A stretch of 64,000 bases of DNA from Brevundimonas sp. UBA6550 (GCF_002434505.1 NZ_DJKE01000003.1:1-64000); one strand, 5' to 3'. Positions 47,074 through 57,913 are shown, counted from the stretch's first letter. Numbers and translations are program-made. Notes: generated by a model from the sequence alone, not told the origin.

Positions 47074-48303
47074 ATGGACAGCCGCGCCCTTACCCATCGC
47101 AAGATCCTGCTGATCATCGGCGGCGGCATCGCGGCCTATAAGGCGCTGGAGCTGGTGCGGCTGATCGCCAAGGCGGGCGGGCAGACGCGGGTGATACTGA
47201 CCGAGTCCGGGGCCGAGTTCGTGACGCCCCTGTCGCTGGCGGCGCTGAGCGGTCATCCGGTGCGCGCGGGCCTGTTCCACCCCGACGACGAAACCTCGAT
47301 GGGCCATATCGAGCTGTCGCGCTGGGCCGATCTGGTGGTGGTGGCGCCGGCGACGGCGGGCCTGATCGCCAAGGCGGCGAACGGCCTAGCCGACGACCTG
47401 GCCTCGACCACCCTGATCGCCACGGACAAGCGGGTGCTGCTGGCCCCGGCGATGAATGTGCGGATGTGGGAGCATCCGGCGGTCCAGGCCAATATGGAGC
47501 GGCTGAAGGCCTTCCCTGGCTTGCACGGCGTCGCGGTCGTGGGGCCGGACAGCGGCGAGATGGCGTGCGGCGAATTCGGGCCGGGCCGGATGGCCGAGCC
47601 CGCCGCGATCCTGGACGCCATCGAGGGCCTGTTGGCGGGCGCGGCGGGACGGCCCCTGACCGGGCGCAAGGCCGTGGTCACCGCCGGGCCGACATTCGAG
47701 CCGATCGACCCGGTGCGGGGCCTGACCAACCGCTCCAGCGGCAAACAGGGCTACGCCATCGCCGCCGCCCTGGCCGAGCTGGGCGCAGAGGTGACGCTGG
47801 TGTCGGGGCCGACGGCGCTTGGGGCGCCAACCGGCGTGACGCGCATCGACGTGGAAAGCGCGCTGGAGATGCAGGCGGCGACGCAAGGCCAGCTGCCCGC
47901 CGACATCGCCGTGCTGTCGGCCGCCGTGGCCGACTGGCGCGTGGACACCATCGCCGGCGGCAAGATCAAGAAGGGACCGGGCGGCCCGCCGACCCTGGCC
48001 CTGATCGAAAACCCCGACATCCTGGCGGGGATCGCCGCGCCCGGCCCGAACCGGCCGGCCCTGGTGATCGGTTTCGCCGCCGAGACCACGGACCTGGAGG
48101 CCAACGCCCGCGCCAAGCTGTCGCGGAAGGGCTGCGACTGGATCATCGGTAACGACGTCTCCGACGAGGTCTTCGGCTCGGACGGCAACGCCGTGCTTCT
48201 GGTGACCGCCGAGGGGACCGAGGCCTGGCCGCGTCAGTCCAAGACCGCCATCGCCCGGGCCGTCGCCGCCCGCATCGCCGACCAGTTCAAGGCTTCAGAA
48301 TGA
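47074..48303 (+). CDS. coaBC: Bifunctional PPC decarboxylase / phosphopantothenate-cysteine ligase
   Basis: 409 residues. The N-terminal CoaC half shows the active-site His78 in [29 protein letters not shown] at 123-130 and Cys163 in [14 protein letters not shown]. The C-terminal CoaB half starts around 195 with [20 protein letters not shown]. It joins cysteine to 4'-phosphopantothenate and decarboxylates the product in coenzyme A synthesis. A GTG/ATG start with no ribosome site upstream fits a leaderless transcript. Its stop overlaps dut (ATGA), a common coaBC-dut pairing. Confidence 0.96.
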   Translation: MDSRALTHRKILLIIGGGIAAYKALELVRLIAKAGGQTRVILTESGAEFVTPLSLAALSGHPVRAGLFHPDDETSMGHIELSRWADLVVVAPATAGLIAKAANGLADDLASTTLIATDKRVLLAPAMNVRMWEHPAVQANMERLKAFPGLHGVAVVGPDSGEMACGEFGPGRMAEPAAILDAIEGLLAGAAGRPLTGRKAVVTAGPTFEPIDPVRGLTNRSSGKQGYAIAAALAELGAEVTLVSGPTALGAPTGVTRIDVESALEMQAATQGQLPADIAVLSAAVADWRVDTIAGGKIKKGPGGPPTLALIENPDILAGIAAPGPNRPALVIGFAAETTDLEANARAKLSRKGCDWIIGNDVSDEVFGSDGNAVLLVTAEGTEAWPRQSKTAIARAVAARIADQFKASE

Positions 48304-48755
48304 CCGAGACCGCCATCCAGATCCTGCGCCTGCCGCACGCCGAGGGCCTGCCCCTGCCCGCCTATGAGACGGCCGGATCGGCCGGAATGGACCTGCGGGC
48401 CGCCGTGCCCGAGGATCAGCCGATGACCCTGGCGCCCGGCCAGCGGGCCCTGGTGCCCACGGGCCTGAAGATCGCCCTGCCGCTGGGCTACGAGGCCCAG
48501 GTGCGGGCGCGCTCGGGTCTGGCGCTGAAGCACGGGATCATCTGCCCCAATGCGCCCGGCACCATCGACAGCGACTATCGCGGCGAGTGCGGCGTGATCC
48601 TAGCCAACATCGGTGCCGAGCCCTTCGTCATCCGCCGCGGCGAACGCATCGCCCAGATGGTGATCGCACGGCATGAGCGGGCGGACTGGATAGAGGTCGA
48701 AACGCTGGACGAAACCGCACGTGGGACAGGCGGGTTCGGCTCGACGGGGCGGTAG
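48300..48755 (+). CDS. dut: dUTP diphosphatase
   Basis: 151 residues, the normal trimeric dUTPase length. The five motifs are [47 protein letters not shown] and the C-terminal GGFGSTGR arm. It hydrolyses dUTP to dUMP and pyrophosphate, keeping uracil out of DNA and feeding thymidylate synthesis. Translationally coupled to coaBC. Confidence 0.97.
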   Translation: MTETAIQILRLPHAEGLPLPAYETAGSAGMDLRAAVPEDQPMTLAPGQRALVPTGLKIALPLGYEAQVRARSGLALKHGIICPNAPGTIDSDYRGECGVILANIGAEPFVIRRGERIAQMVIARHERADWIEVETLDETARGTGGFGSTGR

Positions 48756-48776
48756 GCCAGCGCCCTTTTGCGTCTC

Positions 48777-48883
48777 CGTCATCCTCGCCCTTGTGGCGAG
48801 GATCCATACGCTCGATGCATCCGCGCGGCACACCGGCGTCGAGACCGGGCATATGGATCCCAGGGACAGGCCCTGGGATGACG
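48777..48883. repeat. Inverted pair of palindromic repeat units, 3' of dut
   Basis: Unit A near 48777-48809 carries ATCCTCGCC-cttgt-GGCGAGGAT. Unit B near 48851-48883 carries ATCCCAGGG-acagg-CCCTGGGAT. The outer borders are inverted (CGTCATCC with GGATGACG, GATCCAT with ATGGATC). The arrangement and ATCC-stem-GAT borders resemble the element at 7682-7816, with different stem sequence. It lies between the convergent dut and EamA transporter genes and could terminate both. Confidence 0.75.
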
Positions 48884-48906
48884 AAACAGCGATTGAGAAG
48901 CGGCGG

Positions 48907-49857
48907 CTAAACCGGCGGCGCCGTCGGTTGGATCAGGGCAGCCTTTCGGCGGATGTGTTCGCGCCAGGCGGTGTAGAGGCCGCTGGAGGCGATCAGGGCG
49001 GCGCCGGACAGGGTGGTGAGGGTCGGCGTCGTGGACATCAGCCACCAGCCGAAGACGATGGCGCCGACGATCTGCAGATAGTCGAAGGGGGCGACAACGG
49101 CGACCGGCGCCTTTTGCAGCGAGGCGGTCATGAACAGCTGGGCCAGGCCGCCGGCGATGCCCGAGCCGATCAGCAGGGCGAAGGTCAGAGGCGAATGCCA
49201 ATGGCCGACGATGGGCAACAGGATCGCCCCCACGGTCGACGAACCGACGAAGAACCAGAAGACGATGGCGGCGACGTGTTCGGTGTCGCGCAACTGGCGC
49301 AGGGTGATGGTCACGCCCGCCGTCAGCAGGGCCGCGACCAGTCCGAAGGCGATCCCTTCGACCGGCACGGCATGATCGCCCGCACCCGGCCGCATGACGA
49401 TGACCACGCCGATGAAGCCCACGGCGACGGCGGCCCAGCGGCGCGGGCCGACCGCCTCCTTCAGGATCAGGAAGGACAGCAGGGTGGCGAAGATGGGGGC
49501 GGTGAAGCTGAGGGTCGTGGCGTCGGCCAGCGGCAGCAGCGTCAGGGTCTGAAACACGCACAGGATCGAGAGGATGCCCAGGGCGCTGCGGCCGACATGG
49601 GCCAGGGGCCGGCGTGTTTTCAGGCTCGCCAGCCCGCCCGGCTGGGTCAGCACCCAGGCCAGCACCACCGGCAGGCCGAAGAAGGCGCGGTAGAACAGCA
49701 TCTCGGACGCCACCACGCCGTCCCGCGACGCCAGTTTCAGCACCGCCGCCATGATCGAGAAACAGCCCGCCGCCGCGATGCGCAGGACGATGCCGCCGGC
49801 GATGTCCTCGCCGGCGGGCAGGGTTGGTTCGCGCCCCGGCCGTTCAGGCGCGGGCAC
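48907..49857 (-). CDS. EamA/DMT-family drug/metabolite transporter
   Basis: 316 residues with about ten hydrophobic segments and two EamA repeats. Repeat signatures are SIMAAVLKLASRDGVVASEMLFYRAFFGLP near 34-63 and LAQLFMTASLQKAPVAVVAPFDYLQIVGA near 237-265. Typical inner-membrane exporters of amino acids or small metabolites; the substrate is not predictable. The GTG at 49857 has no good ribosome site, so the start may be later. It follows secB by seven bases. Confidence 0.83.
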   Translation of the reverse strand: MPAPERPGREPTLPAGEDIAGGIVLRIAAAGCFSIMAAVLKLASRDGVVASEMLFYRAFFGLPVVLAWVLTQPGGLASLKTRRPLAHVGRSALGILSILCVFQTLTLLPLADATTLSFTAPIFATLLSFLILKEAVGPRRWAAVAVGFIGVVIVMRPGAGDHAVPVEGIAFGLVAALLTAGVTITLRQLRDTEHVAAIVFWFFVGSSTVGAILLPIVGHWHSPLTFALLIGSGIAGGLAQLFMTASLQKAPVAVVAPFDYLQIVGAIVFGWWLMSTTPTLTTLSGAALIASSGLYTAWREHIRRKAALIQPTAPPV

Positions 49858-49864
49858 GACCGGC

Positions 49865-50389
49865 TTAGGCCTGCCCGGTTTCGACCGGCTGCTGGGCGAT
49901 CTGCTGCTGACGCGCGATATAGATGGCGGCGAAGTCGACGGGATCCAGCTGGAACGGGGGATAGAAGCCGCCGTCGGCCGTGGCGCCGGAGATGATCTCG
50001 CGCGCGAACGGGAACAGGTAGCGCGGGCATTCGATCAGCAGCAGGGGCTCGATGTCCTGCTCCTGGACGTTGGCCAGCTGGAACAGGCCGCCATAGACCA
50101 GTTCCACGTGGAACACGGGCTGGTTCTCGTGGGTCGCCTTGATCGACAGCTTCAGGTCCAGCTCGAACAGGCCGTCCGGGCGGCCCTGGGCGGCCATTTC
50201 GACCCCCAGGTCGATGGCAGGCTTGCCGTCGATGCGCAGGGATTCCGGGGCGCGCGGGTTCTCGAACGAGAAGTCGCGGACGTATTGGGCCAGGATGCGG
50301 AAGCCGGGGCCGGCGGGCTGGCCCTGCTGAGCCTGGCCCTGGTCGCCTTGTTGGGGTTGGCCTTCGGCAGGGGGGGCGGCGTCGGTCAT
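49865..50389 (-). CDS. secB: Protein-export chaperone SecB
   Basis: 174 residues from ATG 50389; the longer frame upstream is a shadow of the timA and mltA genes. After a Gln/Gly-rich N-terminal tail (residues 1-28), the SecB core reads [37 protein letters not shown] and [33 protein letters not shown]. It keeps precursors unfolded and hands them to SecA, which is encoded at the other end of this window. It is divergent from the timA-like gene with 204 bases between. Confidence 0.95.
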   Translation of the reverse strand: MTDAAPPAEGQPQQGDQGQAQQGQPAGPGFRILAQYVRDFSFENPRAPESLRIDGKPAIDLGVEMAAQGRPDGLFELDLKLSIKATHENQPVFHVELVYGGLFQLANVQEQDIEPLLLIECPRYLFPFAREIISGATADGGFYPPFQLDPVDFAAIYIARQQQIAQQPVETGQA

Positions 50390-50523
50390 GGAGCGGTCTT
50401 TGAAGCGGTTTCGGGAAACGGATGGCGGCCGATAAGGCGGCAATGAGGCGCCGCGACTACCATGCCGGGACGCTTGGCCGCAATGTCGCGCGCGCGATTG
50501 GGGGCGCGGTTCGCCTTGCCTCG

Positions 50524-50532
50524 CCCTATATG
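50524..50532 (+). promoter_or_regulatory. Candidate -10 of the timA-mltA transcript
   Basis: CCCTATATG at 50524-50532 matches the -10-like 9-mer upstream of pirin and alaS. The predicted start near 50539 gives a leader of about 55 bases before the TTG at 50594. Confidence 0.3.
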
Positions 50533-50593
50533 ACACCCTAATCACGGCAGACAGCCGTCTGGCGCGCCCGTCGCCCGCTACAGGAATTCCGCC

Positions 50594-51238
50594 TTGAACC
50601 TGCCGGTCCAGTTCCAGATCGTCGTCTTCGCCGTGATCGCGGCCATCGTCCTGTTCCAGCTCTACAATGTGCTGGGCAAGCGGGTCGGCCGTCAGCCGCA
50701 GGAAGACGCCAAGGCGGCCGTCGCCGGGCCGACGCCGAACGAGGCGCCGGCCACGCCCGCCGTCGACCCCGCCACCCTGGCCTCCATCGCCACCCTGAAG
50801 GCGCGCGATCCGGCCTTCGACCCGGCGCGGTTCCTGGACGGGGCGCGTCAGGCCTATGAGACCATCGTGCGCGGCTACGCCTCGGGCGACCGGGCGGCGC
50901 TGAAGCCCCTGCTGAAGCCCAATGTCATGGCCTCGTTCGAGGCCGGCATCGCGGCGCGCGAGACGCGCGGCGAGACGGAATCGGTCGAGTTCCTGTTTCC
51001 GCCCCGCGCCGACCTGGAAGGAGCGACGGCCGAGGGCGACCGGGCGGTGGCCAAGGTGCGCTTCCTGGCCGAACTGCGTAGCCGGGTCACCAAGGCCTCG
51101 GGCGAGACGGCCGATTCCGAGACCGGCGAGCCGCTGGTCGAGGAACGCCGCACCGCCGAACACTGGACGTTCGAGCGCACCCTGGGCGCGGCCGATCCGA
51201 ACTGGGTCCTGGCGCGCGTCGAGCCGGCCAACGCCTGA
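50594..51238 (+). CDS. timA: Tim44-domain protein (TimA-like)
   Basis: 214 residues from TTG 50594, with AGGA eleven bases upstream. One membrane segment lies at about 8-24. The rest, [33 protein letters not shown] through [28 protein letters not shown], is the Tim44/TimA C-terminal domain. In Caulobacter TimA is an inner-membrane protein related to mitochondrial Tim44; its bacterial role is uncertain. Overlaps mltA by one base (TGATG). Confidence 0.82.
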   Translation: MNLPVQFQIVVFAVIAAIVLFQLYNVLGKRVGRQPQEDAKAAVAGPTPNEAPATPAVDPATLASIATLKARDPAFDPARFLDGARQAYETIVRGYASGDRAALKPLLKPNVMASFEAGIAARETRGETESVEFLFPPRADLEGATAEGDRAVAKVRFLAELRSRVTKASGETADSETGEPLVEERRTAEHWTFERTLGAADPNWVLARVEPANA

Positions 51239-52365
51239 TGCCCGGCCCGAGAGGTCTGGGCGGCGGATCGCTGGGCCTGGCCGGATTGATGGTGCTGGCC
51301 GCCTGTTCGTCGGCGCCGATGACGCCGCATCGGCCGACGCCCGGCGCGATCCCCGGCGGGCCCGTCCCCTATACGCCGTCGCCGAACCCGGGCGGACCGC
51401 CGCCGACGCCGTCCAACGCCTTGAGCCCCGCCGTCCTGCCCGGATGGAACGACGAGGATCATCTGGCCGCCTTCCGCGCCTATGTGGACGGGTGCGGGGC
51501 GGCGCGCGAGGACGCGGCACGCAGGGTCTGCGCCCGCGCCAAGGCCATGGCGACGACCATGACCCTGACGCCTTCGGACGCGCGGGCCTTCTTCGAGGCC
51601 AGTTTCAGCGCTGTACCGGCGACCACCTCAGACGGGCGGCCCGGCCTGCTGACCTCCTATTTCGCGCCTGAGTATCCGGCGCGCCGCCGCCCGGACGCGG
51701 AGTTTTCGGCGCCGGTCCTGCCCAAGCCCGCCAATCCGCGCGCGGCGGGCGACCGGGCCTATATCGAATCCGCCGCGCGACCGGATCAGGCCCTGGCCTG
51801 GATGCGGGCCGAGGACCTGTTCTTCCTGCAGATCCAGGGTTCGGGCTATCTGACGTTCGAGGACGGGACGCGGGGCCGCGCCGCCTACGCCGCCGACAAC
51901 GGCAAGCCCTTCGTCGGCATCGCCCGGCCGATGGCGCAACAGGGACTGTTGCCGCAGAACGGCACATCGGGCGATGCGATCCGGGGCTGGCTGGCCAACC
52001 ATCGGGGCTATCAGGCCCAGGCCGTGATGGCGCTGAACCCGCGCTACATCTTCTTCCGTCTGGACCCGGACGATAACGGCCATCCGGCCGGCGCCGCCGG
52101 CGTGCCCCTGACCGAACGGCGCGCCATCGCGGTCGATCCGGCCCATTGGCGCTATGGCGAACTGGTCTGGCTGGAGGCCGACGGCGGCAATCTGCGCGGC
52201 GCCAGCGCCAGCTATCGCGGATTGGCGATGGCGCTGGACACCGGCTCGGCCATTCGCGGCCCGGTGCGGGCCGACCTCTATATGGGCCGCGGCGACGCCG
52301 CAGGGGCCGAGGCCGGGACCGTGCGCCACCCCTTGCGGATGTGGCGTCTGGTTCCGAGGGGCTGA
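51238..52365 (+). CDS. mltA: Membrane-bound lytic murein transglycosylase A
   Basis: 375 residues. The lipobox is LMVLAACSS with Cys23, so it is outer-membrane anchored. A Pro-rich linker (27-60) precedes the MltA domain, ending with the 3D domain [23 protein letters not shown] and [24 protein letters not shown]; the Asp residues there are catalytic-core candidates. It cleaves peptidoglycan glycan strands to 1,6-anhydro-muropeptides. Together with the timA-like gene it forms a coupled pair. Confidence 0.92.
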   Translation: MPGPRGLGGGSLGLAGLMVLAACSSAPMTPHRPTPGAIPGGPVPYTPSPNPGGPPPTPSNALSPAVLPGWNDEDHLAAFRAYVDGCGAAREDAARRVCARAKAMATTMTLTPSDARAFFEASFSAVPATTSDGRPGLLTSYFAPEYPARRRPDAEFSAPVLPKPANPRAAGDRAYIESAARPDQALAWMRAEDLFFLQIQGSGYLTFEDGTRGRAAYAADNGKPFVGIARPMAQQGLLPQNGTSGDAIRGWLANHRGYQAQAVMALNPRYIFFRLDPDDNGHPAGAAGVPLTERRAIAVDPAHWRYGELVWLEADGGNLRGASASYRGLAMALDTGSAIRGPVRADLYMGRGDAAGAEAGTVRHPLRMWRLVPRG

Positions 52366-52388
52366 GCGCCCTCCCCTGTTCCTGAGCC

Positions 52389-52856
52389 TTAAGCCAGGTC
52401 CTCGATCTCGTCCTCGGTCAGTTCGCCGGGGACGATGGTGACGGGCAGTTTGCGCCCGCCGATCTGGGCGCCGTGCTTGATGATGGCCGAGACCAGGGGC
52501 CCGGGTCCGCGCGAGCCCGTCCCGGCCGCCAGGACCAGGATCTTGATGTCCGGGTCGGCGGCGACGACCTTTCTGATGGCGCCCTGGGCGTCGCCGGTCT
52601 CGATCAGGAAGACGGGCGCGGCGCCCGAGCGGGCCATCGCCTCCTCGCCCAGGCGATTGAGCAGGCCCTCCGCCTCCTCGCGCTGCTGGCGGGCGATCTC
52701 TTCGCGCGCGCCCGACCAGTGGGCGTCGCTGTCGGATGGCAGGACGCGCAGCATGACCACGCGCCCGCCCGTCGACTTGGCCCGGCGCGAGGCGAAGCGC
52801 AGGGCCGCCTCGAACTCGGGACTGTCGTCGACGACGACGAGGAATTTTCTCGGCAT
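52389..52856 (-). CDS. Universal stress protein (UspA family)
   Basis: 155 residues, one Usp domain. It starts MPRKFLVVVDDSPEFEAALRFASRRAK with the typical VVVDxSPE strand, and contains PDIKILVLAAGTGSRGPGPLVSAI where the ATP-binding G-x2-G-x9-G(S/T) motif would fall; here it is partly degenerate. A general stress-response role is usual. Convergent with mltA, 23 bases between stops. Confidence 0.85.
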   Translation of the reverse strand: MPRKFLVVVDDSPEFEAALRFASRRAKSTGGRVVMLRVLPSDSDAHWSGAREEIARQQREEAEGLLNRLGEEAMARSGAAPVFLIETGDAQGAIRKVVAADPDIKILVLAAGTGSRGPGPLVSAIIKHGAQIGGRKLPVTIVPGELTEDEIEDLA

Positions 52857-52938
52857 TGCGGCCTCCCCAGCCTGATGTCGGACGAGAAGAGGCGGCTGAA
52901 CGGGCGTTCCGTCAAGCCGCCTCTGGCTCAGGCCCGTA

Positions 52939-55900
52939 TCAGCCGCGCGTCGCGCTCGACGCCAGGTCGCGGATCGTGGCGTTGGCGATGGTCAGTTTGG
53001 CGAAGGTCCAGCCCGAGCCGGACTGTTCGATCTCGTCCACCGAGGCGCGCACGCCCTGCACCGCCGCCTGTTTGGAGCCGATCCAGGCGTCCACGGCGCC
53101 CTCGGCCGCATCCTCGCTGACGCCAACCGACGGATCGGAGGCGCCGGCGACGGCGCGGGTCAGGGCGGCCTGTTCGTTCATCAGGTCCTCGATCAGGCGA
53201 CGAACGGCCAGACGGTCGAAATGATCCGCAGACGGAATGGAGCCGGCGGCCGCGCGCAGGCGGTCGAAATCGAAGGCGGCCCCGACCTGGTGATACAGGC
53301 GCGCCATGGCCGCGACAGGCCAGTTCGCCTCCTGCGCCAGGTCGCCGATGTCGGAGGCGGCGACCAGCGGTCGCATGATGGCGATGCTGCGCACCAGATC
53401 CTCGGGCGCGCCCATGTCGGCGAAGGTCTTGACCCGCGCGTCCAGCCGCCCCTGCTCGAACCGCGACAGCACCGGCGCGCCCTCGGCCTGAAGGGCGTCG
53501 GCGATGGGGCGATAGCGGTCGATCAGCCCCTGGACCGAGACGCCGGTCTTGGCGCGGCGGGCCATCCAGAAGGTCTGGCGACGCAGGACCACGGCGATCT
53601 CGCGATAGAGGGCGGTCTGCGCCTCGGCCGAAATCTTCAGGTCCAGGGCCGAGACGGCGTCCCAGGCCTGGTCCAGGCGGAAGACCCGGCGCGCGGCCTC
53701 GAAGGCGATGATCAGGGCCGTGGTGTCGCATTCCGCCGAGCCGCGCAGGCGGTCGGGGAAGGTCGGGCCGCACATGTTGACGACTTCGTTGGACATGACG
53801 GTGGCGATGATCTCGCGCCGCAGACGGTGGCTCTTCATCTCCGGCTCGAACCGGGCCAGGGCGTCGGGGAAGTAGCGGACCAGTATCTGTTCGAAGAACG
53901 GATCCTCGGGCGCGCTCGAGGCCACGATGTCGTCGGACAGTTCCAGCTTAGCGTAGGCCGTCAGGACCGCCAGTTCAGGCCGCGACAGGGCGATGTTTGC
54001 CGCCATCATCTCCTTGACGCGGACATCGCCGGGCAGGCCCTCGACCTTGCGATCCAGTTTCCCACGCGCCGACAGCGCCTGCATGAACCGCTGCTGGGCG
54101 TCCAGGGCGCCGGCCCCTTCCGCCTGTTGCAGGGTCAGGGCCAGGGTCTGGTCGTAGTTGTGGGCCAGAACCTTCAGACCCACCTCGTCGGTCATCGAGG
54201 CCAGAAGCGGCGTGCGCTCCTCCATCGGCAGGACGCCGTTGGTCACGGCCGAGCCGACCAGGATCTTGATGTTGACCTCGTGGTCGGAGGTGTCCACCCC
54301 GGCCGAGTTGTCTATGGCGTCGGTGTTGATGCGGCCGCCGTTCTGGCCGAACACGATGCGTCCCGCCTGGGTGAAGCCCAGGTTGGCCCCCTCGCCCACC
54401 ACCTTGACCCGCAGTTCGTCGCCGTTGATGCGCAGGGCGTCGGTGCCCTTGTCGCCGACCTGAGCGTCGGTCTCGGCGGGCGATTTCACATAGGTGCCGA
54501 TGCCGCCGAGATACAGCAGCTCGGTCGGCGCCTTCAGGATGGCGCGGATCAGGCTGATCGGGTCCAGGACGTCGTCGGAAATGTCCAGCGCGGCCTTGAT
54601 CTGGGGCGTCAGCTGGATGGACTTGGCCGAGCGGGAGAAGACGCCGCCGCCCTCCGAAATCAGCGCCTTGTCATAGTCCTGCCAGGACGAACGCGGCAGG
54701 TCGAACAAGCGCTTGCGCTCGGTCCATCCCGTCACATGATCCGGGTTCGGATCAATGAAGATGTCGCGGTGGTCGAAGGCGGCGACCAGGCGCGTGGCCT
54801 TGGACAGAAGCGCGCCGTTGCCGAAGACGTCGCCCGACATGTCGCCGACGCCGACCATGGTGAAGGGCTGGGTCTGGATGTCCTTGCCCATCTCGCGGAA
54901 GTGGCGCTTGACCGCCTCCCAGGCGCCGCGGGCGGTGATGCCCATGGCCTTGTGGTCGTAGCCGACCGAGCCGCCCGAGGCGAAGGCGTCGCCCAGCCAG
55001 AAGCCGTACGAGGCCGAGACGCCGTTGGCGATGTCCGAGAAGGTCGCCGTGCCCTTGTCGGCGGCCACGACCAGATAGGGGTCGTCGCCTTCCCAGGCGA
55101 TCACATCGGCTGGATGGACCACCGAACCGTCGGCGGCGATGTTGTCGGTGATGTCCAGCAGGCCGGACAGGAAGGTGCGATAGGCGCGAATGGCCTCGCC
55201 CTGGATGGCCTCGCGGTCCGTCGTGCGGGGCAGTTGCTTGGGATAGAAGCCGCCCTTGGAGCCGACCGGCACGATGACGGCGTTCTTGACCTGCTGGGCC
55301 TTGACCAGACCCAGAACCTCGGTGCGGAAGTCGTCGCGGCGATCCGACCAGCGCAGGCCGCCGCGCGCCACGGGACCGAAGCGCAGGTGAACGCCCTCGA
55401 CGTGCGGCGCCCAGACGAAGATCTCCCGATAAGGTTTCGGCAGGGGCAGGTCGTCCAGCTCGCGCGAGGCGATCTTGATGGCGATGTGCGGCTTGGGCTG
55501 GCCGTCGGCGTCATGCTGGAAATAGTTGGTGCGCTTGATCGCGCCGATCAGGGCGGCGATGCGGCGCAGCGCCCGGTCGTGGTCCAGGCTCTTCACGTCC
55601 TGAAGCAGGGCGGTGATCTTGCCTTCCAGTTCGGCGACGGCCGAGGCGCGGTCGTCGGCCGATCCGCCGGCGGCCGGTTCGAACTTGGCCTTGAACAGCG
55701 ACAGCAGGGCGCGGGCCACGTCGGGATATTCGCGCAGCGCCTCTTCCTGCACGGTCTGGGACGGATCGAGGCCTGTCTGCTGGCGATAGTGGGCCAGGGT
55801 GCGGATCAGGGCCGCCTCGCGCCATTCGACGCCTAGCTCGACCACCAGCCGGTTGAAGCCGTCGCTTTCGTTGCGGCCGGTCCAGACGGCGGCGAAGGCG

Positions 55901-57804
55901 TCCTCGAACGGCCCCTTCACATCGTCGAAGACCAGGGCTTCGCCGCGCGGATCCTCCATCAGGAACTCGTGGATGTGGATCTCGGTGTCGCCCAGCGGAC
56001 GAATGGCGTTGCCGTATTCCTCCAGCGTCTTCAGCCCCATGTCGGCCAGGATCGGCAGGACGTCGGATAGGGGCACGGCCGAGCCGCGACGATACAGTTT
56101 GAAGCGGAACTGCAGGCGGCTGTCGTCCGGCGTGCGGAAGGCGCGCACGGCGACGGGCTCCCCCTCCCCCGGCGCGCCGGTGTCGTTCAGCCGGGTCATG
56201 AACTGCAGGTCCAGCGCCGCCTCGTCGGCGTCGTAGCGGTCGCGGTAGCCGGCGCCGAAGGCCCGCGTCCATTTGGCGCTGATGGGCCCGACCGAAACCT
56301 CCTCCACGCCCGACCGGCGCAGGCCCGCCTCGAAGCGATCGACCCAGCCGCGCCCGGCCTCGGCGACGTCGGCCTCCAGCTGAACGGGATCGGGCACCGG
56401 GTGATCGCCGGGCGTCACGCCGATGATATAGTGGACCCGCACCAGCGGCGCGTCGGACAGTTGCGGATACCAGGCCGAGATCCGGCCGCCCCAGGCGCGG
56501 GCGACGATCTGGCCGATGCGCTCGCGCACCGCCGCGTCGAACTTCTCACGCGGGATGAAGCACAGGACCGAGACGAAGCGGTCGAACGGATCCTGGCGCG
56601 AGAACAGCCGGATGCGCGGCCGGTCGTACAGGTGAAGAATGCCCAGGGCGATGGACAGCAGTTCGTCCTCGCTGATCTGGAACAGCTCGTCGCGCGGATA
56701 ATTCTCCAGGATGTTCTTCAGGCGTTTTTCGTTGTGGCTGCCGGGCGCCTTGTCCGCGCGGGCCAGGGCGTTGGCCACCTTGCGGCGCAGCAGCGGCACC
56801 TCGGTCGCCAGCTGGTCGTAGGCCTCGGACGTGAACAGGCCGACGAAACGGGTCTCGCCCGTCGCCTTTCCGTCCGCGCCGTAACGTTTGACCCCGACGT
56901 AATCCATATAGGCGCGGCGATGCACGCGCGAGCGGGCGTTGGCCTTGGCCACCGTGACCGGCTCGGAAAGATCCAGCTGGCGGCGCATCTGATGTGTCAG
57001 AACCGCCGGCTCGGACGCGCGGCGCAGCACGGTGCGCTCGGGGTCCGCCAGTATGCCCAGGCCCTGGCCGGACTGGCTAAGGGGCGCCTCGGCTTCGTAG
57101 TCGCCGCCGGCGGTGCGCGGATAGTCGTAGTCGCGCGCGCCCAGGAAGACGAAATGGTCGCTCTTCAGCCATTTCAGGAAGGCGATGTTCTCGGCCAGGA
57201 CCGCCTGATCGACGGCGGACGGCGGGGTGGCCTCCAGCCGCTGGACCGCCTGGCGCATCAGGCCCGTCATGGCCTCATGATCCGCGACGGCGGCGTGGAC
57301 GTCGGCCAGGCTCTGGGCCAGGCCCTCGCCCAGAACGTCGCGACGCTCCTGCGGCACGCTGTCGATGACCAGCATGATGATCGACAGACGACGGCCGTCC
57401 AGATCGACCACCGGGTGGAACAGGGCGCGCACCGAGACGGCGGCCTCGGCCAGGGCGCCCATGACGCTGTCGACCAGGAAGGGGGCGTCCGCCTGGACGA
57501 TGCGCACCAGGTCGTAGTCCAGCGCCTTGCCGTCCACGCCGTGCATCGGACCGACGGTGATGACCGGCGCCGCGGCGTCGGCGGCATAGGCCCTGGCGGC
57601 CGTCCAGGATGCGGCCAGCAGGGCGGCCAAGTCCTCGCCGCCCAGTTCCGGCGTCTCGTCGGCGGCGTAATCCTCGTACGCCTGGGCCAGATAGACCTTC
57701 TCCGTCGCGCCCGGCCCGGTTCCCACGATCCGGGCGAAGGCCGCCTCCAACGCGGCCTCGGTGATCGGCTGGACGACGGATTGGCGCAGATCGGGGGCGG
57801 TCAT
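52939..57804 (-). CDS. gdhB: NAD-specific glutamate dehydrogenase (large, GdhB/L_180 type)
   Basis: 1621 residues, the ~180 kDa class. The N-terminal ~600 residues carry regulatory ACT-like regions (DQAVLAENIAFLKWLKSDHFVFLGARDYDY near 200-230), the catalytic GDH domain spans about 700-1200 with the Lys-containing VIVPVGSKGGFYPKQL near 843-858, and a long C-terminal region completes it. It deaminates glutamate to 2-oxoglutarate with NAD, a catabolic route. The gene is monocistronic; a palindromic operator overlaps the predicted promoter at 57914-57937. Confidence 0.95.
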   Translation of the reverse strand: MTAPDLRQSVVQPITEAALEAAFARIVGTGPGATEKVYLAQAYEDYAADETPELGGEDLAALLAASWTAARAYAADAAAPVITVGPMHGVDGKALDYDLVRIVQADAPFLVDSVMGALAEAAVSVRALFHPVVDLDGRRLSIIMLVIDSVPQERRDVLGEGLAQSLADVHAAVADHEAMTGLMRQAVQRLEATPPSAVDQAVLAENIAFLKWLKSDHFVFLGARDYDYPRTAGGDYEAEAPLSQSGQGLGILADPERTVLRRASEPAVLTHQMRRQLDLSEPVTVAKANARSRVHRRAYMDYVGVKRYGADGKATGETRFVGLFTSEAYDQLATEVPLLRRKVANALARADKAPGSHNEKRLKNILENYPRDELFQISEDELLSIALGILHLYDRPRIRLFSRQDPFDRFVSVLCFIPREKFDAAVRERIGQIVARAWGGRISAWYPQLSDAPLVRVHYIIGVTPGDHPVPDPVQLEADVAEAGRGWVDRFEAGLRRSGVEEVSVGPISAKWTRAFGAGYRDRYDADEAALDLQFMTRLNDTGAPGEGEPVAVRAFRTPDDSRLQFRFKLYRRGSAVPLSDVLPILADMGLKTLEEYGNAIRPLGDTEIHIHEFLMEDPRGEALVFDDVKGPFEDAFAAVWTGRNESDGFNRLVVELGVEWREAALIRTLAHYRQQTGLDPSQTVQEEALREYPDVARALLSLFKAKFEPAAGGSADDRASAVAELEGKITALLQDVKSLDHDRALRRIAALIGAIKRTNYFQHDADGQPKPHIAIKIASRELDDLPLPKPYREIFVWAPHVEGVHLRFGPVARGGLRWSDRRDDFRTEVLGLVKAQQVKNAVIVPVGSKGGFYPKQLPRTTDREAIQGEAIRAYRTFLSGLLDITDNIAADGSVVHPADVIAWEGDDPYLVVAADKGTATFSDIANGVSASYGFWLGDAFASGGSVGYDHKAMGITARGAWEAVKRHFREMGKDIQTQPFTMVGVGDMSGDVFGNGALLSKATRLVAAFDHRDIFIDPNPDHVTGWTERKRLFDLPRSSWQDYDKALISEGGGVFSRSAKSIQLTPQIKAALDISDDVLDPISLIRAILKAPTELLYLGGIGTYVKSPAETDAQVGDKGTDALRINGDELRVKVVGEGANLGFTQAGRIVFGQNGGRINTDAIDNSAGVDTSDHEVNIKILVGSAVTNGVLPMEERTPLLASMTDEVGLKVLAHNYDQTLALTLQQAEGAGALDAQQRFMQALSARGKLDRKVEGLPGDVRVKEMMAANIALSRPELAVLTAYAKLELSDDIVASSAPEDPFFEQILVRYFPDALARFEPEMKSHRLRREIIATVMSNEVVNMCGPTFPDRLRGSAECDTTALIIAFEAARRVFRLDQAWDAVSALDLKISAEAQTALYREIAVVLRRQTFWMARRAKTGVSVQGLIDRYRPIADALQAEGAPVLSRFEQGRLDARVKTFADMGAPEDLVRSIAIMRPLVAASDIGDLAQEANWPVAAMARLYHQVGAAFDFDRLRAAAGSIPSADHFDRLAVRRLIEDLMNEQAALTRAVAGASDPSVGVSEDAAEGAVDAWIGSKQAAVQGVRASVDEIEQSGSGWTFAKLTIANATIRDLASSATRG

Positions 57805-57913
57805 GGACGAGCAGTCTCGAACAACGCGGCGGGGCCGCTGGAGAAGTGGCGCGACGTGGCGCCGCCCCTGCTGACTAGGCCAGGACCGGTCGCGCGGGAA
57901 GCCCCTGGAGACC

